From Erwinia aphidicola (GTDB lineage Bacteria > Pseudomonadota > Gammaproteobacteria > Enterobacterales > Enterobacteriaceae), in assembly GCF_024169515.1 (NCBI RefSeq), contig NZ_JAMKCQ010000001.1, forward strand, positions 62,001 through 126,000: a stretch of 64,000 nt of DNA. Reading direction: 5' to 3'. Shown here one piece after another: positions 9,918 to 19,858 of the stretch (position 1 is its first letter; each line of letters starts with the position of its first letter). The notes beneath the pieces were generated by a model. The model was not told the DNA's origin, did not search any database, and saw only the letters and a program-made list of their open reading frames with translations. The position numbers and the translations under genes were made by a program.

Positions 9918-10784
9918 TTACTCGGTGCAGTAACTCAGGAAACGGCTCAGCGCTTTCGAAATATGCTTCTGGCGGTGGTGAATGCGGTACAGCGTGCGCT
10001 TGAGCGCGGGCAGCGGTATCGACACTTCCACCAGCGTTCCCATCTCCAGCTGCTCGGCAATCACCCGCCGCGACAGGCAGCTGATCCCCATGCCGTGGCG
10101 CACCGCATTTTTAATCGCCTCCGAATTGCCCAGCTCCAGCGCCAGCTCAAACTGCGGCAGGTGCGACAGCAGCAGATAATCGACAATCTCACGCGTGCCG
10201 GAACCGTGCTCACGCAGGATCCATGGCGCAGCCGCCAGGCTTTTCAGTGAGACCGGCTGGCTGAGGATCGCGGCACCCGGTGCGGCAAACACCACCAGCT
10301 CATCCTCCAGCCACGGCTCGGTGATGAGCTCGGCCATATGACACGGCCCCTCAATTAAGCCGATATCGACGCGAAAATCCGCCACGGCGGTGATCACATC
10401 CTGACTGTTGCCGACGCTCATCTCCAGCGGCAGCGCCGGGAAATCGCGGCGGTAGTTAGCGATCATCCCCGGCAGTAGATAGTTGCCAATGGTGCTACTG
10501 GCCGACACGCGCAGCGCGCCGTTATCTTCGCGGAACAGCTGCTCGATCTCCAGCGCCTGCTCCAGCAATCCGACCGCGCGCGGATACAGCAGGCGGCCAT
10601 GCTCGTTAATGACCAGCCGTTTACCGACGCGGTCAAACAGCTGCACGCTGAGCTGCCCCTCCAGATCGGCGAGGGCGGCGCTGACGGCCGACTGCGATAG
10701 CGCCAGCACCTGAGATGCCTGGGTGGTCGATCCGCTTTTCAGCACCTCGGTAAAAACTTCCAGCTGGCGCAGCGTGATATGCAT
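9918..10784 (-). CDS. yeiE: LysR-family transcriptional regulator YeiE
   Basis: A 288-residue LysR regulator with an N-terminal DNA-binding helix-turn-helix ([36 protein letters not shown]) and a C-terminal ligand domain. Length and context (lysP-yeiE-yeiH) match E. coli YeiE, which has been linked to sulfite and iron responses in enteric bacteria. It is divergent from yeiH, and the 149-bp spacer is AT-rich with near-palindromic stretches suitable for a LysR operator. That yeiH is its target is inferred from the layout. Confidence 0.93.
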   Translation of the reverse strand: MHITLRQLEVFTEVLKSGSTTQASQVLALSQSAVSAALADLEGQLSVQLFDRVGKRLVINEHGRLLYPRAVGLLEQALEIEQLFREDNGALRVSASSTIGNYLLPGMIANYRRDFPALPLEMSVGNSQDVITAVADFRVDIGLIEGPCHMAELITEPWLEDELVVFAAPGAAILSQPVSLKSLAAAPWILREHGSGTREIVDYLLLSHLPQFELALELGNSEAIKNAVRHGMGISCLSRRVIAEQLEMGTLVEVSIPLPALKRTLYRIHHRQKHISKALSRFLSYCTE

Positions 10785-10933
10785 AGTCGTTCCTTACGGT
10801 TATTGCGGCGCATCGGGCCTCGATCAGACGATAACGCGTTAACACTTATAGTGGTTAATTATAAATATATAATCAATTTCTCTTTTATACCAGCCCCCCT
10901 CATTATGTGGATATTGCATAAGGAGAAGAGATC

Positions 10934-11986
10934 ATGGCTGAACTGAATATTACTCATCATCATCCGCGTCCAACGCGTTTTGCTCCCGGCGTATTGCTGG
11001 CGCTGGTTATTGCCGCTGCGGCGATCTGGCTGGGCAACCAACCGCATATCGCCGCGCTGGGCCTGGGATCGTTAACGCTGGCGATTATCGGCGGGATCGT
11101 GGTCGGTAATAGCGTCTATCCGCGCATTGCCGTGCGCTGTGACAGCGGCGTCGTGCTGGCCAAACAGCGCCTGCTGCGCGCCGGTATCGTGCTGTATGGT
11201 TTTCGCTTAACTCTGCAACAGCTTACCGATGTCGGCATTAGCGGTGTGATTATCGATGCGCTGACGCTCAGCTCCACCTTCGTGCTTGCCTGCTGGCTGG
11301 GGCAGCGCGTGCTGGGGATGGACCGTGATACCAGCTGGCTGATCGGCGCGGGTAGCAGCATCTGCGGCGCCGCGGCGGTACTGGCGACCGAACCGGTGGT
11401 GAAAGCGGACCCGGCCAAAGTCGCGGTCGCCATTGCGACGGTAGTGATTTTCGGCACGCTGGCAATCTTTATCTATCCGCTGATGTGGCCGCTGGTGAGC
11501 CACTGGCTGCCGCAGATCAGCGCCAGTGAATTCGGCGTCTATACCGGTTCCACCATGCATGAAGTGGCGCAGGTAGTGGCCGCCGGTCACGCGATTGGCC
11601 CAGATGCAGAGAACTCAGCGGTCATCGCCAAACTGCTACGCGTGATGATGCTTGCGCCGTTCCTGGTGCTGCTGGCAGCGCGGGTGCGCCGCAGTGACAG
11701 CAGCAAAAGCAGCGGGCCGATTACCTTCCCGTGGTTCGCGCTGATGTTCATTGTGGTCACGCTGTTTAACTCGCTGCATCTGCTGCCGCCGGTGGTAATT
11801 AGTTATATCAATCAGCTGGATAACATCTTACTGGCAACGGCGATGGCGGCGCTTGGCCTGACCACCCATGCTGGCTCACTGAAAAAGGCGGGCCTGAAAC
11901 CGCTGCTGCTCGGACTGATGCTGTTTGTCTGGCTGATTGTCGGTGGCGGTGCGATCAATCTGGCGGTCGCGCATTTGATGGCATAA
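10934..11986 (+). CDS. yeiH: YeiH, UPF0324 (PSE family) membrane protein
   Basis: A 350-residue inner-membrane protein (E. coli YeiH 349) with about ten helices. Conserved family segments are visible: SVYPRIAVRCDSGVVLAKQ, LRAGIVLYGFRLTLQQ, LIGAGSSICGAAAVLATEPV, and TGSTMHEVAQVVAAG. The UPF0324 family is uncharacterised at the transport level; a sulfur-oxyanion export role is suggested by association with YeiE but is not shown by sequence. A good ribosome site (AAGGAGAAGAG) precedes the ATG. Confidence 0.95.
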   Translation: MAELNITHHHPRPTRFAPGVLLALVIAAAAIWLGNQPHIAALGLGSLTLAIIGGIVVGNSVYPRIAVRCDSGVVLAKQRLLRAGIVLYGFRLTLQQLTDVGISGVIIDALTLSSTFVLACWLGQRVLGMDRDTSWLIGAGSSICGAAAVLATEPVVKADPAKVAVAIATVVIFGTLAIFIYPLMWPLVSHWLPQISASEFGVYTGSTMHEVAQVVAAGHAIGPDAENSAVIAKLLRVMMLAPFLVLLAARVRRSDSSKSSGPITFPWFALMFIVVTLFNSLHLLPPVVISYINQLDNILLATAMAALGLTTHAGSLKKAGLKPLLLGLMLFVWLIVGGGAINLAVAHLMA

Positions 11987-12051
11987 TTCCTGCCGTTTTC
12001 CGGTTATGATGATGCGCCTGCATTGCGCAGAATCATTAACAGGAGAACGGC

Positions 12052-12894
12052 ATGAAATATATCGGTGCCCACGTCAGCGCGGCTGGCGGTGTGGATCAGG
12101 CGGTACAACGCGCATATGAACTGGAAGCGACTGCTTTCGCGCTCTTTACCAAAAACCAGCGCCAGTGGCGCGCGTCTCCGCTGACTGATGAAGTGATTTC
12201 CGCCTTTCGCCTCGCCTGTGAAAAGTATCACTACACGCCCGGGCAGATCCTGCCGCACGACAGCTACCTGATTAACCTCGGCCACCCGGTGAGTGAAGCG
12301 CTGGAGAAGTCGCGCGAAGCTTTCCATGATGAAGTAACGCGCTGCATGCAGCTCGGCCTGACGCTGCTGAACTTCCATCCCGGCAGCCATCTGCATCAGA
12401 TTAGCGAAGAGGATTGCCTGAAGCGTATCGCCGAGTCGATCAATATCGTGCTGGATAAAACCGAAGGGGTGACGGCGGTGATCGAAAACACCGCCGGTCA
12501 GGGCAGCAATCTTGGCTTCCGCTTTGAACATCTGGCCGCGATTATCGACGGCGTTGAGGATAAATCCCGCGTCGGCGTCTGCATTGATACCTGCCATGCA
12601 TTTGCCGGGGGCTACGATCTGCGCACGGAAGATGAGTGCGTGAAAACCTTTGCCGAGTTTGAGCGTATCGTTGGCTTCCAGTATCTGCGCGGGATGCACC
12701 TCAATGATGCCAAGAGCGAGTTTAACAGCCGCGTCGACCGTCACCACAGTCTTGGCGAAGGCAACATTGGTAAAACGGTGTTTAGCTGGCTAATGAAGGA
12801 TGCGCGTTTTGACGGGATCCCGATGATTCTGGAAACCGTTAACCCGGATATCTGGAAAGATGAGATTGCGTGGCTGAAGTCGGAACAGCGTTAA
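12052..12894 (+). CDS. nfo: Endonuclease IV (AP endonuclease)
   Basis: Nfo cleaves 5' to abasic sites and trims damaged 3' ends in base-excision repair, using three zinc ions in a TIM barrel. The 280-residue product (E. coli 285) shows the AP endonuclease 2 motifs: [13 protein letters not shown] start, [26 protein letters not shown] with the zinc-binding Glu, [16 protein letters not shown], and [20 protein letters not shown]. In E. coli it is SoxRS-induced; no clear soxbox could be identified here. AACAGGAGAACGG is a strong ribosome site. It converges on fruA. Confidence 0.97.
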   Translation: MKYIGAHVSAAGGVDQAVQRAYELEATAFALFTKNQRQWRASPLTDEVISAFRLACEKYHYTPGQILPHDSYLINLGHPVSEALEKSREAFHDEVTRCMQLGLTLLNFHPGSHLHQISEEDCLKRIAESINIVLDKTEGVTAVIENTAGQGSNLGFRFEHLAAIIDGVEDKSRVGVCIDTCHAFAGGYDLRTEDECVKTFAEFERIVGFQYLRGMHLNDAKSEFNSRVDRHHSLGEGNIGKTVFSWLMKDARFDGIPMILETVNPDIWKDEIAWLKSEQR

Positions 12895-12901
12895 AAAAGT
12901 A

Positions 12902-12962
12902 GGGGTCAGGCATGCCTGACCCCTTTTGATAACCTGTTACCAGGGCGAGGCATGCCCCGCCC
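12902..12962. terminator. Tandem palindromes between convergent nfo and fruA
   Basis: The first is a perfect 22-bp palindrome with arms GGGGTCAGGCA/TGCCTGACCCC (12902-12923), followed by TTTT, a good terminator for nfo. The second (12943-12962) has arms GGGCG and CGCCC around AGGCATGCCC, with one mismatch. Both are variants of the dispersed hairpin family. Confidence 0.75.
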
Positions 12963-12976
12963 CTACGGTGATAAGA

Positions 12977-14671
12977 TTACACTTTCAGTGCTTCTGCTTC
13001 CGGGCGCTTCAGCACCGCGTAAGCCAGGCCAGCAATGAGCGTACCGACGATAATCGCCCCCAGGTAGCCCAGCACCGGGGTGATAGCGCCAGGGATCAGC
13101 AGTACAAACAGACCGCCGTGTGGCGCCATCAGTTTGGCACCAATCGCCATCGACATCGCACCCGTTACCGCACCACCGATGATGCAGCAAGGCAGGACGC
13201 GCATCGGGTCACGCGCCGCAAACGGAATCGCACCTTCAGAAATAAAGCACAGTCCCAGTACCAGCGCCGCTTTGCCGCCTTCCTGCTGACCCTTGTTGAA
13301 CTTCTTACGCGCAACCAGCGTCGCCAGGCCCATCGCCAGCGGTGGCACCATACCGGCGGCCATAATCGCTGCCATAGGAGCGTAGGTTTGTGAGCTTAAC
13401 AGCCCAACGCCGAACGCGTAGGCCACTTTGTTCACCGGGCCGCCCATATCAGTACACATCATGCCGCCGAGAATCGCCCCCAGTACGACCGCGTTGGCGG
13501 TACCCAGGTTCGCCAGCCACGCGGTCAGACCGGACATAATGCCGGCAACCGGCGTGCCCACGACGTAGATCATCAGCAGACCGGTGATCAGGCTGGCAAC
13601 CAGCGGAATGATCAGGATCGGCTTCAGCGCTTCCATACTGGTCGGCAGTTTCACCTTCGAGCTGAGGAACTTCGCGGCATAGCCGGCAATGAAACCGGCG
13701 ATAATCCCGCCAAGGAAGCCGGCGTTAATGCTGGTGGCGATCATCCCGCCAATCAGCCCCGGGGTCAGACCCGGACGGTCGGCAATCGAGAAGGCAATAA
13801 AACCTGCCAGCACCGGCACCATCAGGGCGAAGGCACTGCCACCCCCAATCTGCATCAGCGCCGCAGCCAGCGTACCCTGCTCTTTAAACGCGGTGATACC
13901 AAAGGCAAACGACAGCGCGATGCTCAGACCCCCTGCGACCACCATCGGCAGCATGTAAGAGACGCCGGTCAGCAGATGACGATAAGCCCCCGCTTTCTCT
14001 TTCTTATCTTCGGTAGCGGAAGAGTGGCCGCCCTGCGGCTGATATGGCTTGGCTTCCGCCACGGCCTTATCCAGTTCCTGCGCGGTTTTCTTCAGCGCAA
14101 GTCCGGTAGAGGTGCGGTACATCGGCTTGCCGGCAAACTTCGCCAGATCCACTTCAATATCCGCCGCGACGATCACCAGGTCGGCCTCTGCCACTTCTTC
14201 CGCAGTGATTGCGTTACCCGCGCCCACTGAACCACGGGTTTCCACCTTCACCCACCAGCCGCGCTTTTTCGCTTCGGTGTCGATGGCTTCCGCCGCCATA
14301 AAGGTGTGCGCCACGCCGGTCGGGCAAGCAGTGACGGCCACGATACGTTTTGGCCCTTTGCTGGCGGCCGCAGCCGGTGCCGGTGCCGCGCTCACCGCTG
14401 GCGCAGTGTACGGCTGGGCGTCAGTCTGCGCTTTCGCCAGCACTTGTGCAGGTTCGCGCATCAGCTGCTCGATATCCGCCAGATAGATGGCTTTACCGTT
14501 CAGCGTGCTGTCCGCTGGAATATTTTTACCTGCAACAATGACCTGGTCCGCCTCTGCCGGATTATCCGTCAGCGTCAGACCGGCTTTTGCAGCAGCCGCA
14601 GTAGTGATATTTTTTGCCAGATAGCCCGTTGCCAGTCCCAGCGAAGAATCGATTATCAGCAGCGTTTTCAT
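12977..14671 (-). CDS. fruA: PTS fructose transporter subunit EIIB'BC
   Basis: FruA imports fructose as fructose 1-phosphate. Domain order in the 564 residues: a duplicated IIB' domain (about 1-100), an Ala/Pro-rich linker, an active IIB domain with phosphorylated Cys116 in VAVTACPTGVAHTFMA, then a membrane IIC domain (about 225-560). Length equals E. coli FruA (563). It is the last gene of fruBKA, 16 bp after fruK. Expression is presumably repressed by Cra through the two operators upstream of fruB. Confidence 0.98.
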   Translation of the reverse strand: MKTLLIIDSSLGLATGYLAKNITTAAAAKAGLTLTDNPAEADQVIVAGKNIPADSTLNGKAIYLADIEQLMREPAQVLAKAQTDAQPYTAPAVSAAPAPAAAASKGPKRIVAVTACPTGVAHTFMAAEAIDTEAKKRGWWVKVETRGSVGAGNAITAEEVAEADLVIVAADIEVDLAKFAGKPMYRTSTGLALKKTAQELDKAVAEAKPYQPQGGHSSATEDKKEKAGAYRHLLTGVSYMLPMVVAGGLSIALSFAFGITAFKEQGTLAAALMQIGGGSAFALMVPVLAGFIAFSIADRPGLTPGLIGGMIATSINAGFLGGIIAGFIAGYAAKFLSSKVKLPTSMEALKPILIIPLVASLITGLLMIYVVGTPVAGIMSGLTAWLANLGTANAVVLGAILGGMMCTDMGGPVNKVAYAFGVGLLSSQTYAPMAAIMAAGMVPPLAMGLATLVARKKFNKGQQEGGKAALVLGLCFISEGAIPFAARDPMRVLPCCIIGGAVTGAMSMAIGAKLMAPHGGLFVLLIPGAITPVLGYLGAIIVGTLIAGLAYAVLKRPEAEALKV

Positions 14672-14687
14672 TTAGCTTCTCCTGCTG

Positions 14688-15626
14688 TTAGTTATAGGGT
14701 TGTAGGTCGACACGCGCCATCATCGCGGCCAACTGGGTACGATCGGTAACGCCCACGTTGCTCTGGCTGACGGCCATCGCCGCCACTGCCGTTGCAAGAC
14801 GCAGTGTGTGCTCGCTGGATTCGCGCATCAGCAGGCCGTAGATCAGCCCGCCAACCATCGAATCACCGGCACCCACGGTGCTTACAACTTCACAGGCAGG
14901 TGGTTTTGCAATCCATTCGCCTGAAGCATTCACCCACAGCGCCCCTTCGGCACCGAGAGAGATCACCACGTGTGCGATACCCTGCTCACGCAGCGCATGT
15001 GCTGCTTCAATCACATCTTGTAATGTCGGGAGTTTACGCCCCGCCCAGATTTCCAGCTCGCGGCGGTTAGGCTTGACCAGCCACGGCGCGGCTTTCAGGC
15101 CAGCGACCAGCGCCTCACGGCTGCTGTCAAAAATAATGCACGGGCAGTGGGTACGCAACTGCGTCATCCATTCGGTGAACGCATCCGGATCGACGCCTGC
15201 TGGCAGACTGCCGCTGACGCAGACCATGTCGAACTGACCCAGCCAGGTCAGCGAGTCGGCGGTGAAGCGCTCCCAGTCCTGAGCGGTGACTTCAAAACCT
15301 GAGAAGTTCAGGTCGGTCACGTCGCCGTCTTTTTCAGTCAGCTTCACGTTGATACGCGTGCGCCCTTCCACCACCTGGAAGCGGTTGGCGATGCCAAGGT
15401 CGCTAAACAGGTGCTGGAAGCCGTCCTGATTCTCTTTGCCGAGGAAGCCGCCAACGGTGACGTCGATGCCGAGATCCTTCAGCACTTTGGCCACGTTGAT
15501 GCCCTTGCCCGCCGCGTGCAGCCCGGTGGTTTTTACCAGGTTGACTTCTCCGCGTTCAACTTCCGGCACGTACCCGACCAGGTCATAGGCCGGGTTGAGG
15601 GTAATGGTGGCTACGCGTCTGCTCAT
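14688..15626 (-). CDS. fruK: 1-phosphofructokinase
   Basis: FruK phosphorylates fructose 1-phosphate to fructose 1,6-bisphosphate with ATP. The 312-residue product is a PfkB/ribokinase-fold enzyme: the N-terminal [13 protein letters not shown] strand, the [19 protein letters not shown] substrate motif, and the C-terminal [17 protein letters not shown] signature carrying the catalytic Asp. Its ATG overlaps the end of fruB by 4 bp, indicating coupled translation within fruBKA. Confidence 0.98.
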   Translation of the reverse strand: MSRRVATITLNPAYDLVGYVPEVERGEVNLVKTTGLHAAGKGINVAKVLKDLGIDVTVGGFLGKENQDGFQHLFSDLGIANRFQVVEGRTRINVKLTEKDGDVTDLNFSGFEVTAQDWERFTADSLTWLGQFDMVCVSGSLPAGVDPDAFTEWMTQLRTHCPCIIFDSSREALVAGLKAAPWLVKPNRRELEIWAGRKLPTLQDVIEAAHALREQGIAHVVISLGAEGALWVNASGEWIAKPPACEVVSTVGAGDSMVGGLIYGLLMRESSEHTLRLATAVAAMAVSQSNVGVTDRTQLAAMMARVDLQPYN

Positions 15627-16756
15627 GCTGCCCCCTCACCCAGGCCGGAAGCGATGGCGGCGCCGATGGCATCCAGCGCGGCGCGGGCATCTTCACCGCT
15701 GGCGGTGAAGCGCAGACGGTGGCCTTTTTTCACGCCCAGCGCGACCACTTTCATCAGGCTGCGGCCGTTAGCGGGCTTGCCGCTGCCGTCGAGGTTAGTC
15801 ACGGTGACATCACAGTTGAACTGCTTGATCACACTGACCAGGGCGGTGCCCGGACGGGCATGCAGGCCATGTTCATTACGAATGCTGAACTCTTCGGTCA
15901 GCACGTCTGCCTGTTCGGACACTTCGCTGGTTAACAGCGCGAGGATCCCGGCGGCATCGGCGCTCAGCAGGCGATCGGCTTTCTGCTGGATCAGCAGATC
16001 GCTTAAATAGTTGAGCACGGTTAACGGCTGGTCATCGGCGACGGATACGGTAATCAGCAGCTGTGCAGTTTCACCATTAACATCAAACGGTGCGGCAGCG
16101 CGGCTGATTGCCACGGCGCTGGCGAGGTTACCGCTGGTGCTGTCGCTCAGCCAGATGCCCTGCCCGAGGTTCAGCGGCTTACCGGCAATCACGCAGGTCA
16201 GGAATGAGGCATCTACCGCGCCCGCCTGCTGTAAACGCCCGGCGTTCAGCGCCTGCAGGGTCATCAGATCGCTGGCTGCAACGTCGGTGGCAATCAGCGA
16301 GGTATCAAATTTGAATTCGGCGGCCAGCTTCTCACCCATCAGGATGCTGCGCAGAGTCTCGGCAGAGTCGGCCGTTTTCAGCTGTTCCGTTACGCTGTCA
16401 TCGCTCAGTACGTGCGTCAGCTGGCGCAGCAGTGCCAGATGCTCGTCAGACTTCGCCGCAATGCCGATCACCACATAGGCGGTCTGATCGTCACCCCAGG
16501 CGATGCCCTGCGGGAACTGGAATACCTGCACGCCGGTTTTCAGCACCAGGTCGCGGGTATCGGTGGTACCGTGCGGAATAGCGATGCCGTTACCCAGATA
16601 GGTAGAGGTCTGCTGTTCACGCGCCAGCATGCCGTTTACGTAGCCTTCGCCCACGTTACCTGCTGCGGTCAGCGCGGCAGCAACCTGACGAATGGCATCC
16701 TGTTTGTCGCCGGCCTGGGCACCAGGCTTAATGGCGTTGAGTTCTAACTGGAACAT
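15623..16756 (-). CDS. fruB: PTS fructose-specific EIIA/FPr fusion (diphosphoryl transfer protein)
   Basis: FruB relays phosphate from enzyme I to FruA. In 377 residues it joins an EIIA domain (phosphorylated H62 in GNGIAIPHG), a central M domain, and a C-terminal HPr-like FPr domain with H299 in [11 protein letters not shown]. Both histidines sit at the same numbers as in E. coli. It is first in the fruBKA operon and preceded by two Cra operator matches, so the operon should be induced when fructose 1-phosphate releases Cra. Confidence 0.98.
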   Translation of the reverse strand: MFQLELNAIKPGAQAGDKQDAIRQVAAALTAAGNVGEGYVNGMLAREQQTSTYLGNGIAIPHGTTDTRDLVLKTGVQVFQFPQGIAWGDDQTAYVVIGIAAKSDEHLALLRQLTHVLSDDSVTEQLKTADSAETLRSILMGEKLAAEFKFDTSLIATDVAASDLMTLQALNAGRLQQAGAVDASFLTCVIAGKPLNLGQGIWLSDSTSGNLASAVAISRAAAPFDVNGETAQLLITVSVADDQPLTVLNYLSDLLIQQKADRLLSADAAGILALLTSEVSEQADVLTEEFSIRNEHGLHARPGTALVSVIKQFNCDVTVTNLDGSGKPANGRSLMKVVALGVKKGHRLRFTASGEDARAALDAIGAAIASGLGEGAA

Positions 16757-16777
16757 GGTTCTCCTCGCTGCTGAATT

Positions 16778-16856
16778 TGAATCGTTTCAGCTAATTTGAG
16801 AAAAAAAGCGCTATCACCTTGATAACAACCTGAAGCGACAACGCTGAAACGTTTCA
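16778..16856. promoter_or_regulatory. Two Cra (FruR) operators upstream of fruBKA
   Basis: TGAATCGTTTCA (16778-16789) and the perfect palindrome TGAAACGTTTCA (16845-16856) both match the Cra consensus TGAAWCGNTTCA. They lie 22 and 89 bp upstream of the fruB start, the same two-site layout as in E. coli. Confidence 0.9.
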
Positions 16857-17129
16857 ATGAGTTTGGTCCCGTTAGCGGATCCGTTGCAAGTTTTACTGTG
16901 AACGGCGTAGCAGATTTTTGATGTCCCGCACATTTCATCAAGGTTTTTCGGAAAAAGAGCCCCTTAACTCAAATAGCTGAAGGCCTGCTGAAGCCAGACG
17001 GCACAGGGCTTTATTGTGCAAAAAGTGCGTTAATTCCACACACTTGCGCGAAGAATGGCAAAAGCATTCCCGCCCGCTGGATAACGGCGTAAAATCTCGC
17101 CGTTTTTCCTTACCAGGCCCGATTACCCC

Positions 17130-18338
17130 ATGCAAATACCCGCTGCCCCCTCCAGAACCTTGCCCGGCAACCGCTCGCTGGCCTTCCTCGTGGTGGCTTT
17201 TATCTCTGGCCTCGCCGGGGCGCTACAGACCCCGACTCTCAGCCTGTTTCTCACCAGCGAAGTGCAGGTGCGGCCTTTTATGGTCGGGCTGTTTTTCACC
17301 TTTAATGCGGTCATTGGCATTCTGGTCAGCCAGCTGCTGGCGCGCTACTCGGACCGCAAAGGCGACCGTAAAACGCTGATCCTTTACTGCTGCCTGCTCG
17401 GTGCGCTGGCTTCTCTGCTGTTCGCCTGGAACCGCAGCTACTTCGTGCTGCTGCTGGTTGGCGTGCTGCTTTCCAGCTTTGGCAGCAGCGCAACGTCGCA
17501 AATGTTTGCGCTGGCGCGTGAGCACGCCGATAAAACCGGGCGCGAGAGCGTGATGTTCAGCTCGGTGATGCGCGCACAGATTTCTCTGGCGTGGATGATT
17601 GGCCCGCCCTTAGCCTTTGCGCTGGCGCTCGGCTACGGTTTCCGCACCATGTATCTCACCGCCGCCATTGCCTTTGTGCTGTGCGCGGTGATTGTGCGCT
17701 ACCTGCTGCCGTCAATGCGCAAAAAGACGTTGGTCACCGCTATGCCTGTTCAGGCGCCGCGCCAGCACCGCCGCGCTACGCTGACGCTGTTTATCGCCTG
17801 CACGCTGATGTGGTCCTGCAACGGGCTGTATCTGATTACCATGCCGCTATACGTAGTCAATGAACTGCATCTGCCGGAGAAGCTGGCGGGGATCATGATG
17901 GGGCTGGCGGCCGGGCTGGAGATCCCGATCATGCTGCTGGCGGGCTATTACGCCAGGCGCTTTGGCAAACGCCTGTTAATGCGCATCGCCGCCGTTGCCG
18001 GCCTGCTGTTTTACGCCGGCACGCTGCTGTTTGATGGTGAGATGCAGATGCTGGTATTGCAGGGGCTGAACGCGGTGTTTATCGGTATCCTCGCGGGTAT
18101 TGGCATGATCTACTTCCAGGATATGATGCCCGGCCAGGCCGGAGCGGCAACTACGCTGTTCACCAACTCAACGCGGATGGGCTGGATTGTTGGCGGCGCG
18201 CTGGCGGGTGCCGTGGCGCAGTTCTGGAGCTATCATGGCGTATTGTGGTTTGCGGTGGTGATGATGGCGGCAGCAATCGCCTGCCTGTTACGCGTGCCGG
18301 AACCAAAAGTGCAGAGTTGTGAAGTGGCACAAGGGTAA
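17130..18338 (+). CDS. setB: Sugar efflux transporter SetB
   Basis: A 402-residue, 12-span major facilitator protein of the sugar efflux transporter family, which exports lactose, glucose and related sugars. Family features include FISGLAGALQTPTLSLFLTSEV near the first helices, the ARYSDRKGDRKTLI loop between helices 2 and 3, and SRMGW-like NSTRMGWIVGG near the C-terminus. Gene order (fru operon divergent from setB, then yeiW) follows E. coli. The stop lies one base from the convergent yeiW stop. Confidence 0.93.
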   Translation: MQIPAAPSRTLPGNRSLAFLVVAFISGLAGALQTPTLSLFLTSEVQVRPFMVGLFFTFNAVIGILVSQLLARYSDRKGDRKTLILYCCLLGALASLLFAWNRSYFVLLLVGVLLSSFGSSATSQMFALAREHADKTGRESVMFSSVMRAQISLAWMIGPPLAFALALGYGFRTMYLTAAIAFVLCAVIVRYLLPSMRKKTLVTAMPVQAPRQHRRATLTLFIACTLMWSCNGLYLITMPLYVVNELHLPEKLAGIMMGLAAGLEIPIMLLAGYYARRFGKRLLMRIAAVAGLLFYAGTLLFDGEMQMLVLQGLNAVFIGILAGIGMIYFQDMMPGQAGAATTLFTNSTRMGWIVGGALAGAVAQFWSYHGVLWFAVVMMAAAIACLLRVPEPKVQSCEVAQG

Positions 18339-18339
18339 T

Positions 18340-18594
18340 TCAGGGCGCGGTTTGCGCCTCCAGATCCAGCAGAAACACCATCGCCTGCTGGCGGCTACTG
18401 CCGCACATCGTCAATTCCGGCTGCAGCCCGGCACAGACTTTCGGCCGCAGCGGGGAGCCGAATATTTTGCAGCGCGACTGGCTGTCGAGCTGTACGCAGG
18501 GCGTGTTCGCCGGTTTGCCGTTGGGCATGCCGGGAATAGGCGATGAAATTGACGGTGCTGTACAGCAGGCACCACATCCGGCACGACATTCCAT
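18340..18594 (-). CDS. yeiW: YeiW, YkgJ-type cysteine-cluster protein
   Basis: An 84-residue protein, the same length as E. coli YeiW. The N-terminal [11 protein letters not shown], then CVQLD, RCKIFG, VCAGLQP and TMCG give the cysteine pattern of the UPF0153 (CxxCxxCC zinc/iron-binding) family; binding of a metal is inferred. The start at 18594 is chosen because it begins the family alignment. Function is unknown. Confidence 0.85.
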   Translation of the reverse strand: MECRAGCGACCTAPSISSPIPGMPNGKPANTPCVQLDSQSRCKIFGSPLRPKVCAGLQPELTMCGSSRQQAMVFLLDLEAQTAP

Positions 18595-18663
18595 CACTGA
18601 CCCCCTGTAATAAGATCGCGACAATAGCAGCTCGCCCCGCTGAATACTATTCTTTAACGACGG

Positions 18664-18702
18664 CCCCAAGGGTCGACCGAAAAAGAAGGTCGACCTTTGG
18701 GG
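18664..18702. repeat. Long GC-rich hairpin, dispersed family
   Basis: A 15-bp stem pairs CCCCAAGGGTCGACC (18664-18678) with GGTCGACCTTTGGGG (18688-18702), broken by a single G-T pair, around an A-rich loop. This is the longest stem of the family here and lies upstream of yeiW. Confidence 0.7.
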
Positions 18703-18737
18703 TATGCCCGAAAATGACGTCCATCGCTAAACGTCCT

Positions 18738-19072
18738 TTAACCGGTCTGAGCTTAGCCTGAGCACGCCGGAACGGCAAAAGACGCTCCCTGCGGGCCTCG
18801 GCACGCGGCATCCCTGCCGCGTGACGTCCGGCTTACCTCAGGCCGAGCTCATCCCCCACTATCATCGTGCTCGCTGTGGGTTTTAAACCGCGACGCTGAA
18901 GCTTTGGGTGCAAGGAGTGAGGGCTGATTGCAGCAGGCCCACGGCCAGGGATGGCCGTGAGCCAGGCTACAGGGATGTATTCATGCCGGTGCGGAAAGCA
19001 GCCCTCCCTCCTGAAACCGGGCATCTGTCATCCCGCGATAATATTCAGATCAGTTTTTGTGGGAACACCTCA
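18738..19072 (+). repeat. Dispersed repeat element, copy A (longest, about 335 bp)
   Basis: This occupies most of the gene-free stretch between yeiW and efpL. Copy B (41155-41391, inverted) and the truncated copy C (35761-35841, same orientation) share its two ends: GCCGGAACGGCAAAAGACG with GGGCCTCGGCACGCGG on the left, and CGCGATAATATTCAGATCA on the right. Copy A has about 90 extra bases in the middle (near 18901-18993). Two hairpins stand out, CACGCGGC/GCCGCGTG with loop ATCCCT (18802-18823) and CACGGCC/GGCCGTG with loop AGGGAT (18940-18959); the loops are complementary. No coding frame is convincing. Confidence 0.82.
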
Positions 19073-19207
19073 CAGGTTGCCCCCTACGATTCCCTGAGAT
19101 TTTGATGATCTTCCGGACAGATATTTTCACTGCGCCATCTTGCCTGGCGGCAGCGGCGCGAGTAACGTGTCGCGATAATTTATCCTCTTCACGACGAGAC
19201 CTGTTTT

Positions 19208-19780
19208 ATGCCAAGAGCGAACGAAGTTAAAAAGGGCATGGCGATCAATTACAACGGCAAGCTGCTGTTAGTCAAAGATATTGATGTACAAAGTCCCAGC
19301 GCCCGTGGCGCGTCTACCCTGTATAAGATGCGCTTTACCGATGTGCGTACCGGCCTGAAAGTCGAGGAGCGCTTCAAAGGCGATGACCTTCTCGACACCA
19401 TCCAGCTAAGCCGCCGTCAGGTCACCTTCTCCTATATTGACGGTGACGAGTACGTGTTTATGGATGACGAAGACTACACCCCTTACAACTTTAAGCAGGA
19501 GCAGATTGAAGATGAGCTGCTGTTCCTGCCGGAAGGCGGCATTCCGGGTATTCAGGTGCTGACCATGGACGGCCAGATTCTGGCGCTGGAGCTGCCGCAA
19601 ACGGTGGACATGGAAATCGTTGAAACCACGCCTGGCATTAAAGGCGCTTCCGCCAGCGCCCGCACCAAACCGGCCAAAATGAGTACCGGCCTGGTGGTGC
19701 AGGTGCCGGAATACCTGAGCAACGGCGACAAAATCCGCATTCACATCCCGGAACGCCGTTACATGAGCCGCGCTGACTAG
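19208..19780 (+). CDS. efpL: Elongation factor P-like protein EfpL (YeiP)
   Basis: EfpL binds ribosomes stalled at difficult sequences and helps peptide-bond formation, overlapping with EF-P. The 190-residue protein has the three beta-barrel domains of the EF-P family (KOW-like, central OB, C-terminal OB). The tip loop reads SPSARGAST with Arg33 where EF-P carries its modified lysine, the distinguishing feature of EfpL. The C-terminus ([21 protein letters not shown]) is typical. It is monocistronic, in the same position as E. coli yeiP. Confidence 0.97.
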   Translation: MPRANEVKKGMAINYNGKLLLVKDIDVQSPSARGASTLYKMRFTDVRTGLKVEERFKGDDLLDTIQLSRRQVTFSYIDGDEYVFMDDEDYTPYNFKQEQIEDELLFLPEGGIPGIQVLTMDGQILALELPQTVDMEIVETTPGIKGASASARTKPAKMSTGLVVQVPEYLSNGDKIRIHIPERRYMSRAD

Positions 19781-19797
19781 CCTTCGCCTGCGACCAT

Positions 19798-19826
19798 AAA
19801 AAAAGGCGCGGTCTGATGACGGCGCC
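19798..19826 (-). terminator. Rho-independent terminator of the small secreted-protein gene
   Basis: On the minus strand GGCGC (19826-19822) pairs with GCGCC (19809-19805), followed by seven T residues. It ends the transcript of the gene starting at 20176. Confidence 0.7.
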
Positions 19827-19858
19827 GTTGATGTTATGTTATAACAACTTGATTATGA

